In this document: positions 1 to 11,347 of the stretch, one piece after another
How positions within the stretch are numbered: the stretch's first letter is position 1
Layout: every line of letters begins with the position of its first letter
Source: Ephemerocybe angulata
Lineage: Eukaryota; Basidiomycota; Agaricomycetes; Agaricales; Psathyrellaceae
Length of the DNA stretch: 27,485 nt
Direction: 5' to 3'
Assembly: GCA_013368325.1 (NCBI GenBank)
Contig: JAACJK010000028.1
Span: 1-27,485, forward strand
Made by a program: the position numbers and the translations under genes
The notes under the pieces: generated by a model
Databases searched by the model: none
Seen by the model: the letters and a program-made list of their open reading frames with translations, nothing else
Told to the model about the DNA's origin: nothing

Positions 1-145
1 ACTCGCCACTCTACGACCACTGCCTTGTCTCAATTTCCTAACCCTTTCCCGGATGCTCTCATTCCTCCGTGTTCTTCACATACATCACTCCCACTTGACC
101 CACCAGCATGTCTCAATCTTGCCAATTCATTGATCTTCTGTGATG
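1..145 (+). repeat. Partial satellite unit at the left window edge
   Basis: These 145 bases match the end of a unit (equivalent to 11312-11456), starting inside the ACTCGCCACTCTAC segment and running to the next unit start at 146. They show no difference from the consensus. Whether the array continues to the left cannot be seen. Confidence 0.95.
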
Positions 146-1556
146 CCTAAACCTCGTCCGAACGGCCGCTCTCTTCCCGACCGCATCTGCAATTCCCACG
201 GCCACGCCACATCATTTCCATCAACCGATTTGATGACTCTTTCCCACCATTGTCCAAACGCCCTTGTTTATTCCCGTCACATGCCCTGCGATTCCCACAC
301 ACATGCATCTCGCTCGGCGTCATCTCTCACCGCCCGCATCCAACACGGCACCCATCTCTGTCCCCACACCTTCATCCAAGATGCCCTGCCTAACCCTCCT
401 CCCAACTCACTCGCTCTGTCCCCTGTCCCATTCCAAACTACTCTCTTCTCCCTTTCCACCTCATCCGTGCTGTCTTTTCCTAAACCTCGCCCCAATGCAC
501 TGCTTGCGTTCACATGATCTCTTTCTCACGTGCTGCCTCGCACGTTCACGTGTCACCCTCTCAAACTCTCCCTCGACCTCCCTGACCCTTGATCGACTTG
601 CTTTCAAACGTCCAACCCTCTCCTTACACTCCTCTCCACCTGCATCATTTTCTTTCCAACCCCTCCTCCATTTCGCATGCATCGACCACATCCACGCTTC
701 CCTAACTCTCCCATTTTATTTCCTAAACCTCTCCCCAACGGACTCCACGTCTTGCACATGCATCTCTTCTCGCTTGCATAAACACCTTGTTCTGTTTCCA
801 TTCAACCCGACACATTTGCCTTCCGCGTTGTCTCCTAACCCTTGTCCAAACGTTTTCACCATCTCCGCACACCGACTTGCTCCGTCGCACACCTTGACCT
901 CATCCACGATGTATCCTAAACCTCGCCCTGACGCATGGCTTGCGTTCACATGATCTCTTTCTCACGCACTGCCTCGTGTGTTCCCGTGTCACCCTCTCGG
1001 ACTTTCCCTCGATCTCCCTGAGCCTGCGATCCACCAACAACTCGCTTTCAAATGTTCGACCCTCTTCATTTCATTTCCATTCCCAAACCTCTCCCTTGCC
1101 CTTCTCCGCCTGCATCATTTCCTTTCAAACACCTCCTGCCATTGCGCATGCTTCAACGCTCCCCGTTCTCTCCATCTGATTCCCTAAACCTCTCCCGCAC
1201 GGTCTGCTTGTGTTTCCTTTCAAACTCGGTTCAAACACCTCGCTCTCGTTCCATTTCCTAAACCTCTCCCAAACGGACTCCCCGTATCGCACATGCATCT
1301 CTTCTCGCTTGCCTTTCCTTTCAAACGCCTCGATCTGTTTCCATTCCATTTGTCTTCCGCATTGTCTCCTAACCCTTGTCCAAACGGTTTCAACCATCTC
1401 CGCACACCGCGACTCGCCACTCTACGACCACTGCCTTGTCTCAATTTCCTAACCCTTTCCCGGATGCTCTCATTCCTCCGTGTTCTTCACATACATCACT
1501 CCCACTTGACCCACCAGCATGTCTCAATCTTGCCAATTCATTGATCTTCTGTGATG
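146..1556 (+). repeat. Satellite unit 1 (1411 bp)
   Basis: This is a complete unit nine bases shorter than the 1,420-bp consensus. I can account for all nine as single-base losses in short homopolymers: CCCC to CCC three times, CCC to CC four times, GG to G once and AA to A once. I found no substitution. One loss, near 1088, removes a C from the quadruplex C-tract and makes this the only copy without an intact G-quadruplex motif. Differences made only of homopolymer shortening look more like residual long-read consensus error than biological divergence. Confidence 0.95.
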
Positions 1557-2972
1557 CCTAAACCTCGTCCGAACGGCCGCTCTCTTCCCCGACCGCATCT
1601 GCAATTCCCACGCCCACGCCACATCATTTCCATCAACCGGATTTGATGACTCTTTCCCACCATTGTCCAAACGCCTTTGTTTATTCCCGTCACATGCCCC
1701 TGCGATTCCCACACACATGCATCTCGCTCGGCGTCATCTCTCACGCCCGCATCCAACACGGCACCCATCTCTGTCCCCACACCCTTCATCCAAGATGCCC
1801 TGCCTAACCCTCCTCCCAACTCACTCGCTCTGTCCCTGTCCCATTCCAAACTACTCTCTTCTCCCTTTCCACCTCATCCGTGCTGTCTTTTCCTAAACCT
1901 CGCCCCAATGCACTGCTTGCGTTCACATGATCTCTTTCTCACGTGCTGCCTCGCACGTTCACGTGTCACCCTCTCAAACTCTCCCTCGACCTCCCTGACC
2001 CTTGATCGACTTGCTTTCAAACGTCCAACCCTCTCCCTTACACTCCTCTCCACCTGCATCATTTTCTTTCCAACCCCTCCCTCCATTTCGCATGCATCGA
2101 CCACATCCACGCTTCCCTAACTCTCCCCATTTTATTTCCTAAACCTCTCCCCAACGGACTCCACGTCTTGCACATGCATCTCTTCTCGCTTGCATAAACA
2201 CCTTGTTCTGTTTCCATTCAACCCGACACATTTGCCTTCCGCGTTGTCTCCTAACCCTTGTCCAAACGTTTTCAACCATCTCCGCACACCGACTTGCTCC
2301 GTCGCACACCTTGACCTCATCCACGATGTATCCTAAACCTCGCCCTGACGCATGGCTTGCGTTCACATGATCTCTTTCTCACGCACTGCCTCGTGTGTTC
2401 CCGTGTCACCCTCTCGGACTTTCCCTCGATCTCCCTGAGCCTGCGATCCACCAACAACTCGCTTTCAAATGTTCGACCCTCTTCATTTCATTTCCATTCC
2501 CAAACCCTCTCCCTTGCCCTTCTCCGCCTGCATCATTTCCTTTCAAACACCTCCTGCCATTGCGCATGCTTCAACGCTCCCCGTTCTCTCCATCTGATTC
2601 CCTAAACCTCTCCCGCACGGTCTGCTTGTGTTTCCTTTCAAACTCGGTTCAAACACCTCGCTCTCGTTCCATTTCCTAAACCTCTCCCAAACGGACTCCC
2701 CGTATCGCACATGCATCTCTTCTCGCTTGCCTTTCCTTTCAAACGCCTCGATCTGTTTCCATTCCATTTGTCTTCCGCATTGTCTCCTAACCCTTGTCCA
2801 AGGTTTCAACCATCTCCGCACACCGCGACTCGCCACTCTACGACCACTGCCTTGTCTCAATTTCCTAACCCTTTCCCGGATGCTCTCATTCCTCCGTGTT
2901 CTTCACATACATCACTCCCACTTGACCCACCAGCATGTCTCAATCTTGCCAATTCATTGATCTTCTGTGATG
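1557..2972 (+). repeat. Satellite unit 2 (1416 bp)
   Basis: This complete unit differs from consensus by two substitutions (G to C at 1613, C to T at 1676), two single-C losses in C runs, and a 2-base loss in the CCAAACGGTTTC box near 2802. These account for its length. The quadruplex C-tract at 2499-2519 is intact. Confidence 0.95.
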
Positions 2973-4378
2973 CCTAAACCTCGTCCGAACGGCCGCTCTC
3001 TTCCCCGACCGCATCTGCAATTCCACGGCCACGCCACATCATTTCCATCAACCGGATTTGATGACTCTTTCCCACCATTGTCCAAACGCCCTTGTTTATT
3101 CCCGTCACATGCCCCTGCGATTCCCACACACATGCATCTCGCTCGGCGTCATCTCTCACCGCCCGCATCCAACACGGCACCATCTCTGTCCCCACACCCT
3201 TCATCCAAGATGCCCTGCCTAACCCTCCTCCCAACTCACTCGCTCTGTCCCCTGTCCATTCCAAACTACTCTCTTCTCCCTTTCCACCTCATCCGCTGTC
3301 TTTTCCTAAACCTCGCCCCAATGCACTGCTTGCGTTCACATGATCTCTTTCTCACGTGCTGCCTCGCACGTTCACGTGTCACCCTCTCAAACTCTCCCTC
3401 GACCTCCCTGACCCTTGATCGACTTGCTTTCAAACGTCCAACCCTCTCCTTACACTCCTCTCCACCTGCATCATTTTCTTTCCAACCCCTCCCTCCATTT
3501 CGCATGCATCGACCACATCCACGCTTCCCTAACTCTCCCATTTTATTTCCTAAACCTCTCCCCAACGGACTCCACGTTGCACATGCATCTCTTCTCGCTT
3601 GCATAAACACCTTGTTCTGTTTCCATTCAACCCGACACATTTGCCTTCCGCGTTGTCTCCTAACCCTTGTCCAAACGTTTTCAACCATCTCCGCACACCG
3701 ACTTGCTCCGTCGCACACCTTGACCTCATCCACGATGTATCCTAAACCTCGCCCTGACGCATGGCTTGCGTTCACATGATCTCTTTCTCACGCACTGCCT
3801 CGTGTGTTCCCGTGTCACCCTCTCGGACTTTCCCTCGATCTCCCTGAGCCTGCGATCCACCAACTCGCTTTCAAATGTTTCGACCCTCTTCATTTCATTT
3901 CCATTCCCAAACCCTCTCCCTTGCCCTTCTCCGCCTGCATCATTTCCTTTCAAACACCTCCTGCCATTGCGCATGCTTCAACGCTCCCCGTTCTCTCCAT
4001 CTGATTCCCTAAACCTCTCCCGCACGGTCTGCTTGTGTTTCCTTTCAAACTCGGTTCAAACACCTCGCTCTCGTTCCATTTCCTAAACCTCTCCCAAACG
4101 GACTCCCCGTATCGCACATGCATCTCTTCTCGCTTGCCTTTCCTTTCAAACGCCTCGATCTGTTTCCATTCCATTTGTCTTCCGCATTGTCTCCTAACCC
4201 TTGTCCAAACGGTTTCAACCATCTCCGCACACCGCGACTCGCCACTACGACCACTGCCTTGTCTCAATTTCCTAACCCTTTCCCGGATGCTCTCATTCCT
4301 CCGTGTTCTTCACATACATCACTCCCACTTGACCACCAGCATGTCTCAATCTTGCCAATTCATTGATCTTCTGTGATG
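2973..4378 (+). repeat. Satellite unit 3 (1406 bp)
   Basis: This complete unit is 14 bases short of consensus. Besides single-C losses in C runs, it lacks 2-3 bases at short microrepeats: a TG near 3296, a CT near 3575, three bases of CAACAAC near 3862 and a CT near 4245. One T is added near 3877. The C-tract at 3906-3926 is intact. An 813-bp open frame at 2967-3779 (270 codons) exists here only because these indels happen to link frames, and the neighbouring copies do not keep it. Confidence 0.95.
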
Positions 4379-5781
4379 CCTAAACCTCGTACCGAACGGC
4401 CGCCTCTTCCCCGACCGGCATCTGCAATTCCCACGCCACGCCACATCATTTCCATCAACCGGATTTGATGACTCTTTCCCACCATTGTCCAAACGCCCCT
4501 GTTATTCCCCGTCACATGCCCCTGCGATCCCCACACACATGCATCTCGCTCGGCGTCATCATCTCACCCGCCCATCCAACACGGCACCCATCTCTGTCCC
4601 ACACCCTTCATCCAAGATGCCCTGGCCTAACCCTCTCCCAACTCACTCGCTTGTCCCTGTCCCATTCCAAACTACTCTCTCTCCCTTTCCACCTCATCCG
4701 TGCTGTCTTTCTAAACCTCGCCCCAATGCACTGCTTGCGTTCACATGATTCTTTCTCACGTGCTGCCTCGCACGTTCACGTGTCACCTCTCAAACTCTCC
4801 TCGACCTCCCTGACCCTTGATCGACTTGCTTTCAAACGTCCAACCCTCCCTTACACTCCTCTCACCTGCATCATTTTCCTTTCCAACCCCTCCCTCCATT
4901 TCGCATGCATCGACCACATCCACGCTTCCCTAACTCTCCCCATTTTATTTCCTAAACCTCTCCCCAACGGACTCCACGTCTTGCACATGCATCTCTTCTC
5001 GCTTGCATAAACACCTTGTTCTGTTTCCATTCAACCCGACACATTTGCCTTCCGCGTTGTCTCCTAACCCTTGTCCAAACGTTTCAACCATCTCCGCACA
5101 CCGACTTGCTCCGTCGCACACCTGACCTCATCCACGATGTATCCTAAACCTCGCCCTGACGCATGGCTTGCGTTCACATGATCTCTTCTCACGCACTGCC
5201 TCGTGTGTTCCCGTGTCACCCTCTCGGACTTTCCTCGATCTCCCTGAGCCTGCGATCCACCAACAACTCGCTTTCAAATGTTCGACCCTCTCATTTCATT
5301 TCCATTCCCAAACCCTCTCCCTTGCCCTTCTCCGCCTGCATCATTTCCTTTCAAACACCTCCTGCCATTGCGCATGCTTCAACGCTCCCCGTTCTCTCAT
5401 CTGATTCCCTAAACCTCTCCCGCACGGTCTGCTTGTGTTTCCTTTCAAACTCGGTTCAAACACCTCGCTCTCGTTCCATTTCCTAAACCTCTCCCAAACG
5501 GACTCCCCGTATCGCACATGCATCTCTTCTCGCTTGCCTTTCCTTTCAAACGCCTCGATCTGTTTCCATTCCATTTGTCTTCCGCATTGTCTCCTAACCC
5601 TTGTCCAAACGGTTTCAACCATCTCCGCACACCGCGACTCGCCACTCTACGACCACTGCCTTGTCTCAATTTCCTAACCCTTTCCCGGATGCTCTCATTC
5701 CTCCGTGTTCTTCACATACATCACTCCCACTTGACCCACCAGCATGTCTCAATCTTGCCAATTCATTGATCTTCTGTGATG
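4379..5781 (+). repeat. Satellite unit 4 (1403 bp), the most irregular copy
   Basis: This is the shortest and noisiest complete unit, 17 bases net below consensus. It has many single-base deletions, some insertions (an A near 4391, a G near 4420, a G near 4625) and at least one substitution (T to C in the GCGATTCCC segment near 4529). The irregularities are concentrated in its first ~1000 bases (4379-5400); the last ~380 match consensus. The quadruplex C-tract at 5307-5327 is intact. Confidence 0.95.
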
Positions 5782-8700
5782 CCTAAACCTCGTCCGAACG
5801 GCCGCTCTCTTCCCCGACCGCATCTGCAATTCCCACGGCCACGCCACATCATTTCCATCAACCGGATTTGATGACTCTTTCCCACCATTGTCCAAACGCC
5901 CTTGTTTATTCCCGTCACATGCCCCTGCGATTCCCACACACATGCATCTCGCTCGGCGTCATCTCTCACCGCCCGCATCCAACACGGCACCCATCTCTGT
6001 CCCCACACCCTTCATCCAGATGCCCTGCCTAACCCTCCTCCCAACTCACTCGCTCTGTCCCCTGTCCATTCCAAACTACTCTCTTCTCCCTTTCCACCTC
6101 ATCCGTGCTGTCTTTTCCTAAACCTCGCCCCAATGCACTGCTTGCGTTCACATGATCTCTTTCTCACGTGCTGCCTCGCACGTTCACGTGTCACCCTCTC
6201 AAACTCTCCCTCGACCTCCCTGACCCTTGATCGACTTGCTTTCAAACGTCCAACCCTCTCCCTTACACTCCTCTCCACCTGCATCATTTTCTTTCCAACC
6301 CCTCCCTCCATTTCGCATGCATCGACCACATCCACGCTTCCCTAACTCTCCCCATTTTATTTCCTAAACCTCTCCCCAACGGACTCCACGTCTTGCACAT
6401 GCATCTCTTCTCGCTTGCATAAACACCTTGTTCTGTTTCCATTCAACCCGACACATTTGCCTTCCGCGTTGTCTCCTAACCCTTGTCCAAACGTTTTCAA
6501 CCATCTCCGCACACCGACTTGCTCCGTCGCACACCTTGACCTCATCCACGATGTATCCTAAACCTCGCCCTGACGCATGGCTTGCGTTCACATGATCTCT
6601 TTCTCACGCACTGCCTCGTGTGTTCCCGTGTCACCCTCTCGGACTTTCCCTCGATCTCCCTGAGCCTGCGATCCACCAACAACTCGCTTTCAAATGTTCG
6701 ACCCTCTTCATTTCATTTCCATTCCCAAACCCTCTCCCTTGCCCTTCTCCGCCTGCATCATTTCCTTTCAAACACCTCCTGCCATTGCGCATGCTTCAAC
6801 GCTCCCGTTCTCTCCATCTGATTCCCTAAACCTCTCCCGCACGGTCTGCTTGTGTTTCCTTTCAAACTCGGTTCAAACACCTCGCTCTCGTTCCATTTCC
6901 TAAACCTCTCCCAAACGGACTCCCCGTATCGCACATGCATCTCTTCTCGCTTGCCTTTCCTTTCAAACGCCTCGATCTGTTTCCATTCCATTTGTCTTCC
7001 GCATTGTCTCCTAACCCTTGTCCAAACGGTTTCAACCATCTCCGCACACCGCGACTCGCCACTCTACGACCACTGCCTTGTCTCAATTTCCTAACCCTTT
7101 CCCGGATGCTCTCATTCCTCCGTGTTCTTCACATACATCACTCCCACTTGACCCACCAGCATGTCTCAATCTTGCCAATTCATTGATCTTCTGTGATGCC
7201 TAAACCTCGTCCGAACGGCCGCTCTCTTCCCCGACCGCATCTGCAATTCCCACGGCCACGCCACATCATTTCCATCAACCGGATTTGATGACTCTTTCCC
7301 ACCATTGTCCAAACGCCCTTGTTTATTCCCGTCACATGCCCCTGCGATTCCCACACACATGCATCTCGCTCGGCGTCATCTCTCACCGCCCGCATCCAAC
7401 ACGGCACCCATCTCTGTCCCCACACCCTTCATCCAAGATGCCCTGCCTAACCCTCCTCCCAACTCACTCGCTCTGTCCCCTGTCCATTCCAAACTACTCT
7501 CTTCTCCCTTTCCACCTCATCCGTGCTGTCTTTTCCTAAACCTCGCCCCAATGCACTGCTTGCGTTCACATGATCTCTTTCTCACGTGCTGCCTCGCACG
7601 TTCACGTGTCACCCTCTCAAACTCTCCCTCGACCTCCCTGACCCTTGATCGACTTGCTTTCAAACGTCCAACCCTCTCCCTTACACTCCTCTCCACCTGC
7701 ATCATTTTCTTTCCAACCCCTCCCTCCATTTCGCATGCATCGACCACATCCACGCTTCCCTAACTCTCCCCATTTTATTTCCTAAACCTCTCCCCAACGG
7801 ACTCCACGTCTTGCACATGCATCTCTTCTCGCTTGCATAAACACCTTGTTCTGTTTCCATTCAACCCGACACATTTGCCTTCCGCGTTGTCTCCTAACCC
7901 TTGTCCAAACGTTTTCAACCATCTCCGCACACCGACTTGCTCCGTCGCACACCTTGACCTCATCCACGATGTATCCTAAACCTCGCCCTGACGCATGGCT
8001 TGCGTTCACATGATCTCTTTCTCACGCACTGCCTCGTGTGTTCCCGTGTCACCCTCTCGGACTTTCCCTCGATCTCCCTGAGCCTGCGATCCACCAACAA
8101 CTCGCTTTCAAATGTTCGACCCTCTTCATTTCATTTCCATTCCCAAACCCTCTCCCTTGCCCTTCTCCGCCTGCATCATTTCCTTTCAAACACCTCCTGC
8201 CATTGCGCATGCTTCAACGCTCCCCGTTCTCTCCATCTGATTCCCTAAACCTCTCCCGCACGGTCTGCTTGTGTTTCCTTTCAAACTCGGTTCAAACACC
8301 TCGCTCTCGTTCCATTTCCTAAACCTCTCCCAAACGGACTCCCCGTATCGCACATGCATCTCTTCTCGCTTGCCTTTCCTTTCAAACGCCTCGATCTGTT
8401 TCCATTCCATTTGTCTTCCGCATTGTCTCCTAACCCTTGTCCAAACGGTTTCAACCATCTCCGCACACCGCGACTCGCCACTCTACGACCACTGCCTTGT
8501 CTCAATTTCCTAACCCTTTCCCGGATGCTCTCATTCCTCCGTGTTCTTCACATACATCACTCCCACTTGACCCACCAGCATGTCTCAATCTTGCCAATTC
8601 ATTGATCTTCTGTGATGCCTAAACCTCGTCCGAACGGCCGCTCTCTTCCCCGACCGCATCTGCAATTCCCACGGCCACGCCACATCATTTCCATCAACCG

Positions 8701-10036
8701 GATTTGATGACTCTTTCCCACCATTGTCCAAACGCCCTTGTTTATTCCCGTCACATGCCCCTGCGATTCCCACACACATGCATCTCGCTCGGCGTCATCT
8801 CTCACCGCCCGCATCCAACACGGCACCCATCTCTGTCCCCACACCTTCATCCAAGATGCCCTGCCTAACCCTCCTCCCAACTCACTCGCTCTGTCCCCTG
8901 TCCCATTCCAAACTACTCTCTTCTCCCTTTCCACCTCATCCGTGCTGTCTTTTCCTAAACCTCGCCCCAATGCACTGCTTGCGTTCACATGATCTCTTTC
9001 TCACGTGCTGCCTCGCACGTTCACGTGTCACCCTCTCAAACTCTCCCTCGACCTCCCTGACCCTTGATCGACTTGCTTTCAAACGTCCAACCCTCTCCCT
9101 TACACTCCTCTCCACCTGCATCATTTTCTTTCCAACCCCTCCCTCCATTTCGCATGCATCGACCACATCCACGCTTCCCTAACTCTCCCCATTTTATTTC
9201 CTAAACCTCTCCCCAACGGACTCCACGTCTTGCACATGCATCTCTTCTCGCTTGCATAAACACCTTGTTCTGTTTCCATTCAACCCGACACATTTGCCTT
9301 CCGCGTTGTCTCCTAACCCTTGTCCAAACGTTTTCAACCATCTCCGCACACCGACTTGCTCCGTCGCACACCTTGACCTCATCCACGATGTATCCTAAAC
9401 CTCGCCCTGACGCATGGCTTGCGTTCACATGATCTCTTTCTCACGCACTGCCTCGTGTGTTCCCGTGTCACCCTCTCGGACTTTCCCTCGATCTCCCTGA
9501 GCCTGCGATCCACCAACAACTCGCTTTCAAATGTTCGACCCTCTTCATTTCATTTCCATTCCCAAACCCTCTCCCTTGCCCTTCTCCGCCTGCATCATTT
9601 CCTTTCAAACACCTCCTGCCATTGCGCATGCTTCAACGCTCCCCGTTCTCTCCATCTGATTCCCTAAACCTCTCCCGCACGGTCTGCTTGTGTTTCCTTT
9701 CAAACTCGGTTCAAACACCTCGCTCTCGTTCCATTTCCTAAACCTCTCCCAAACGGACTCCCCGTATCGCACATGCATCTCTTCTCGCTTGCCTTTCCTT
9801 TCAAACGCCTCGATCTGTTTCCATTCCATTTGTCTTCCGCATTGTCTCCTAACCCTTGTCCAAACGGTTTCAACCATCTCCGCACACCGCGACTCGCCAC
9901 TCTACGACCACTGCCTTGTCTCAATTTCCTAACCCTTTCCCGGATGCTCTCATTCCTCCGTGTTCTTCACATACATCACTCCCACTTGACCCACCAGCAT
10001 GTCTCAATCTTGCCAATTCATTGATCTTCTGTGATG
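5782..10036 (+). repeat. Satellite units 5-7 (1417, 1419, 1419 bp)
   Basis: These are three nearly perfect units starting at 5782, 7199 and 8618. Unit 5 lacks one A (ATCCAGATG), one C in a CCC run and one C in a CCCC run. Unit 6 lacks one C in the TGTCCCATTCC segment. Unit 7 lacks one C in the CACACCCTTC segment. I noticed no substitutions. Quadruplex C-tracts lie at 6724-6744, 8142-8162 and 9561-9581. Confidence 0.95.
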
Positions 10037-10421
10037 CCTAAACCTCGTCCGAACGGCCGCTCTCTTCCCCGACCGCATCTGCAATTCCCACGGCCACGCC
10101 ACATCATTTCCATCAACCGGATTTGATGACTCTTTCCCACCATTGTCCAAACGCCCTTGTTTATTCCCGTCACATGCCCCTGCGATTCCCACACACATGC
10201 ATCTCGCTCGGCGTCATCTCTCACCGCCCGCATCCAACACGGCACCCATCTCTGTCCCCACACCCTTCATCCAAGATGCCCTGCCTAACCCTCCTCCCAA
10301 CTCACTCGCTCTGTCCCCTGTCCCATTCCAAACTACTCTCTTCTCCCTTTCCACCTCATCCGTGCTGTCTTTTCCTAAACCTCGCCCCAATGCACTGCTT
10401 GCGTTCACATGATCTCTTTCT

Positions 10422-10447
10422 CACGTGCTGCCTCGCACGTTCACGTG
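10422..10447. promoter_or_regulatory. Paired CACGTG palindromes 20 bp apart in block A
   Basis: CACGTG lies at 10422-10427 and 10442-10447, contexts CTCACGTGCT and TTCACGTGTC, with starts exactly 20 bp (about two helical turns) apart. The pair recurs in block A of every unit checked. CACGTG is the core E-box bound by bHLH factors, including Cbf1-type centromere and promoter proteins in fungi. Use of these sites is not shown by the sequence. Confidence 0.4.
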
Positions 10448-10731
10448 TCACCCTCTCAAACTCTCCCTCGACCTCCCTGACCCTTGATCGACTTGCTTTC
10501 AAACGTCCAACCCTCTCCCTTACACTCCTCTCCACCTGCATCATTTTCTTTCCAACCCCTCCCTCCATTTCGCATGCATCGACCACATCCACGCTTCCCT
10601 AACTCTCCCCATTTTATTTCCTAAACCTCTCCCCAACGGACTCCACGTCTTGCACATGCATCTCTTCTCGCTTGCATAAACACCTTGTTCTGTTTCCATT
10701 CAACCCGACACATTTGCCTTCCGCGTTGTCT

Positions 10732-10740
10732 CCTAACCCT
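10732..10740 (-). other. Telomere-like 9-mer AGGGTTAGG, four per unit
   Basis: CCTAACCCT on the plus strand is AGGGTTAGG on the minus strand, a permutation of 1.5 TTAGGG repeats. In the reference unit it occurs at 10284, 10732, 11268 and 11348, and recurs in the other units. Myb-type telomere proteins of the TRF/Taz1/Tbf1 kind recognise such sequences where telomeres are TTAGGG. These are isolated boxes within a larger repeat, not a telomere tract, and binding is inference. Confidence 0.5.
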
Positions 10741-10813
10741 TGTCCAAACGTTTTCAACCATCTCCGCACACCGACTTGCTCCGTCGCACACCTTGACCTC
10801 ATCCACGATGTAT

Positions 10814-11347
10814 CCTAAACCTCGCCCTGACGCATGGCTTGCGTTCACATGATCTCTTTCTCACGCACTGCCTCGTGTGTTCCCGTGTCACCCTCTCGGA
10901 CTTTCCCTCGATCTCCCTGAGCCTGCGATCCACCAACAACTCGCTTTCAAATGTTCGACCCTCTTCATTTCATTTCCATTCCCAAACCCTCTCCCTTGCC
11001 CTTCTCCGCCTGCATCATTTCCTTTCAAACACCTCCTGCCATTGCGCATGCTTCAACGCTCCCCGTTCTCTCCATCTGATTCCCTAAACCTCTCCCGCAC
11101 GGTCTGCTTGTGTTTCCTTTCAAACTCGGTTCAAACACCTCGCTCTCGTTCCATTTCCTAAACCTCTCCCAAACGGACTCCCCGTATCGCACATGCATCT
11201 CTTCTCGCTTGCCTTTCCTTTCAAACGCCTCGATCTGTTTCCATTCCATTTGTCTTCCGCATTGTCTCCTAACCCTTGTCCAAACGGTTTCAACCATCTC
11301 CGCACACCGCGACTCGCCACTCTACGACCACTGCCTTGTCTCAATTT
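10814..11347 (+). repeat. Block B of the reference unit (534 bp, internal 74-bp duplication)
   Basis: This block is paralogous to block A, with the same landmarks in the same order. It is longer because the CCTAAACCTCTCCC box occurs twice, at 11083 and 11157, 74 bp apart, with a TTCAAACTCGG element halfway (about 11120). It contains the unit's G-quadruplex motif (10981-11001). Its counterparts of the block A CACGTG sites are mutated (CACGCA, CCCGTG). The array's right boundary falls near the end of this block. Confidence 0.85.
10981..11001 (-). other. G-quadruplex motif, one per satellite unit
   Basis: The plus strand reads four CCC tracts separated by AAA, TCT and TTG, so the minus strand is G3N3G3N3G3N3G3, a canonical three-tetrad quadruplex motif with short loops. 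The plus strand could form an i-motif. Intact copies start at 2499, 3906, 5307, 6724, 8142, 9561, 10981, 12401, 13821, 15241, 16661, 18081, 19501, 20921, 22341, 23761, 25175 and 26589. The copy in unit 1 (about 1082-1101) has lost one C and does not fit the pattern. Folding is inferred from the motif only. Confidence 0.85.

Larger units (their letters stand above)
10374..10813 (+). repeat. Block A of the reference unit (440 bp)
   Basis: This is the first of three related blocks in a unit. It runs from CCTAAACCTCGCCCC to just before the matching box at 10814. It aligns with block B in the same order: the box, a 29-base identical stretch beginning GCTTGCGTTCACATG, a shared GTGTCACCCTCTC, a CTTTCAAA segment, a CACATGCATCTCTTC segment, then CCTAACCCTTGTCC and a CATCTCCGCACACCG segment. 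It alone holds the two CACGTG palindromes. The block recurs every 1,420 bp. Confidence 0.85.

Noticed and set aside
10284..10292. Interstitial telomere tract
   Set aside because: Only single 9-base boxes occur, separated by 80 bp or more; there is no run of consecutive telomere repeats.
10123..10602. Recurrent 159-codon open frame present in each exact unit
   Set aside because: The C/T-rich strand has few stop codons. The frame overlaps other open frames on both strands, is broken by single-base indels in other copies, and encodes no recognisable domain.
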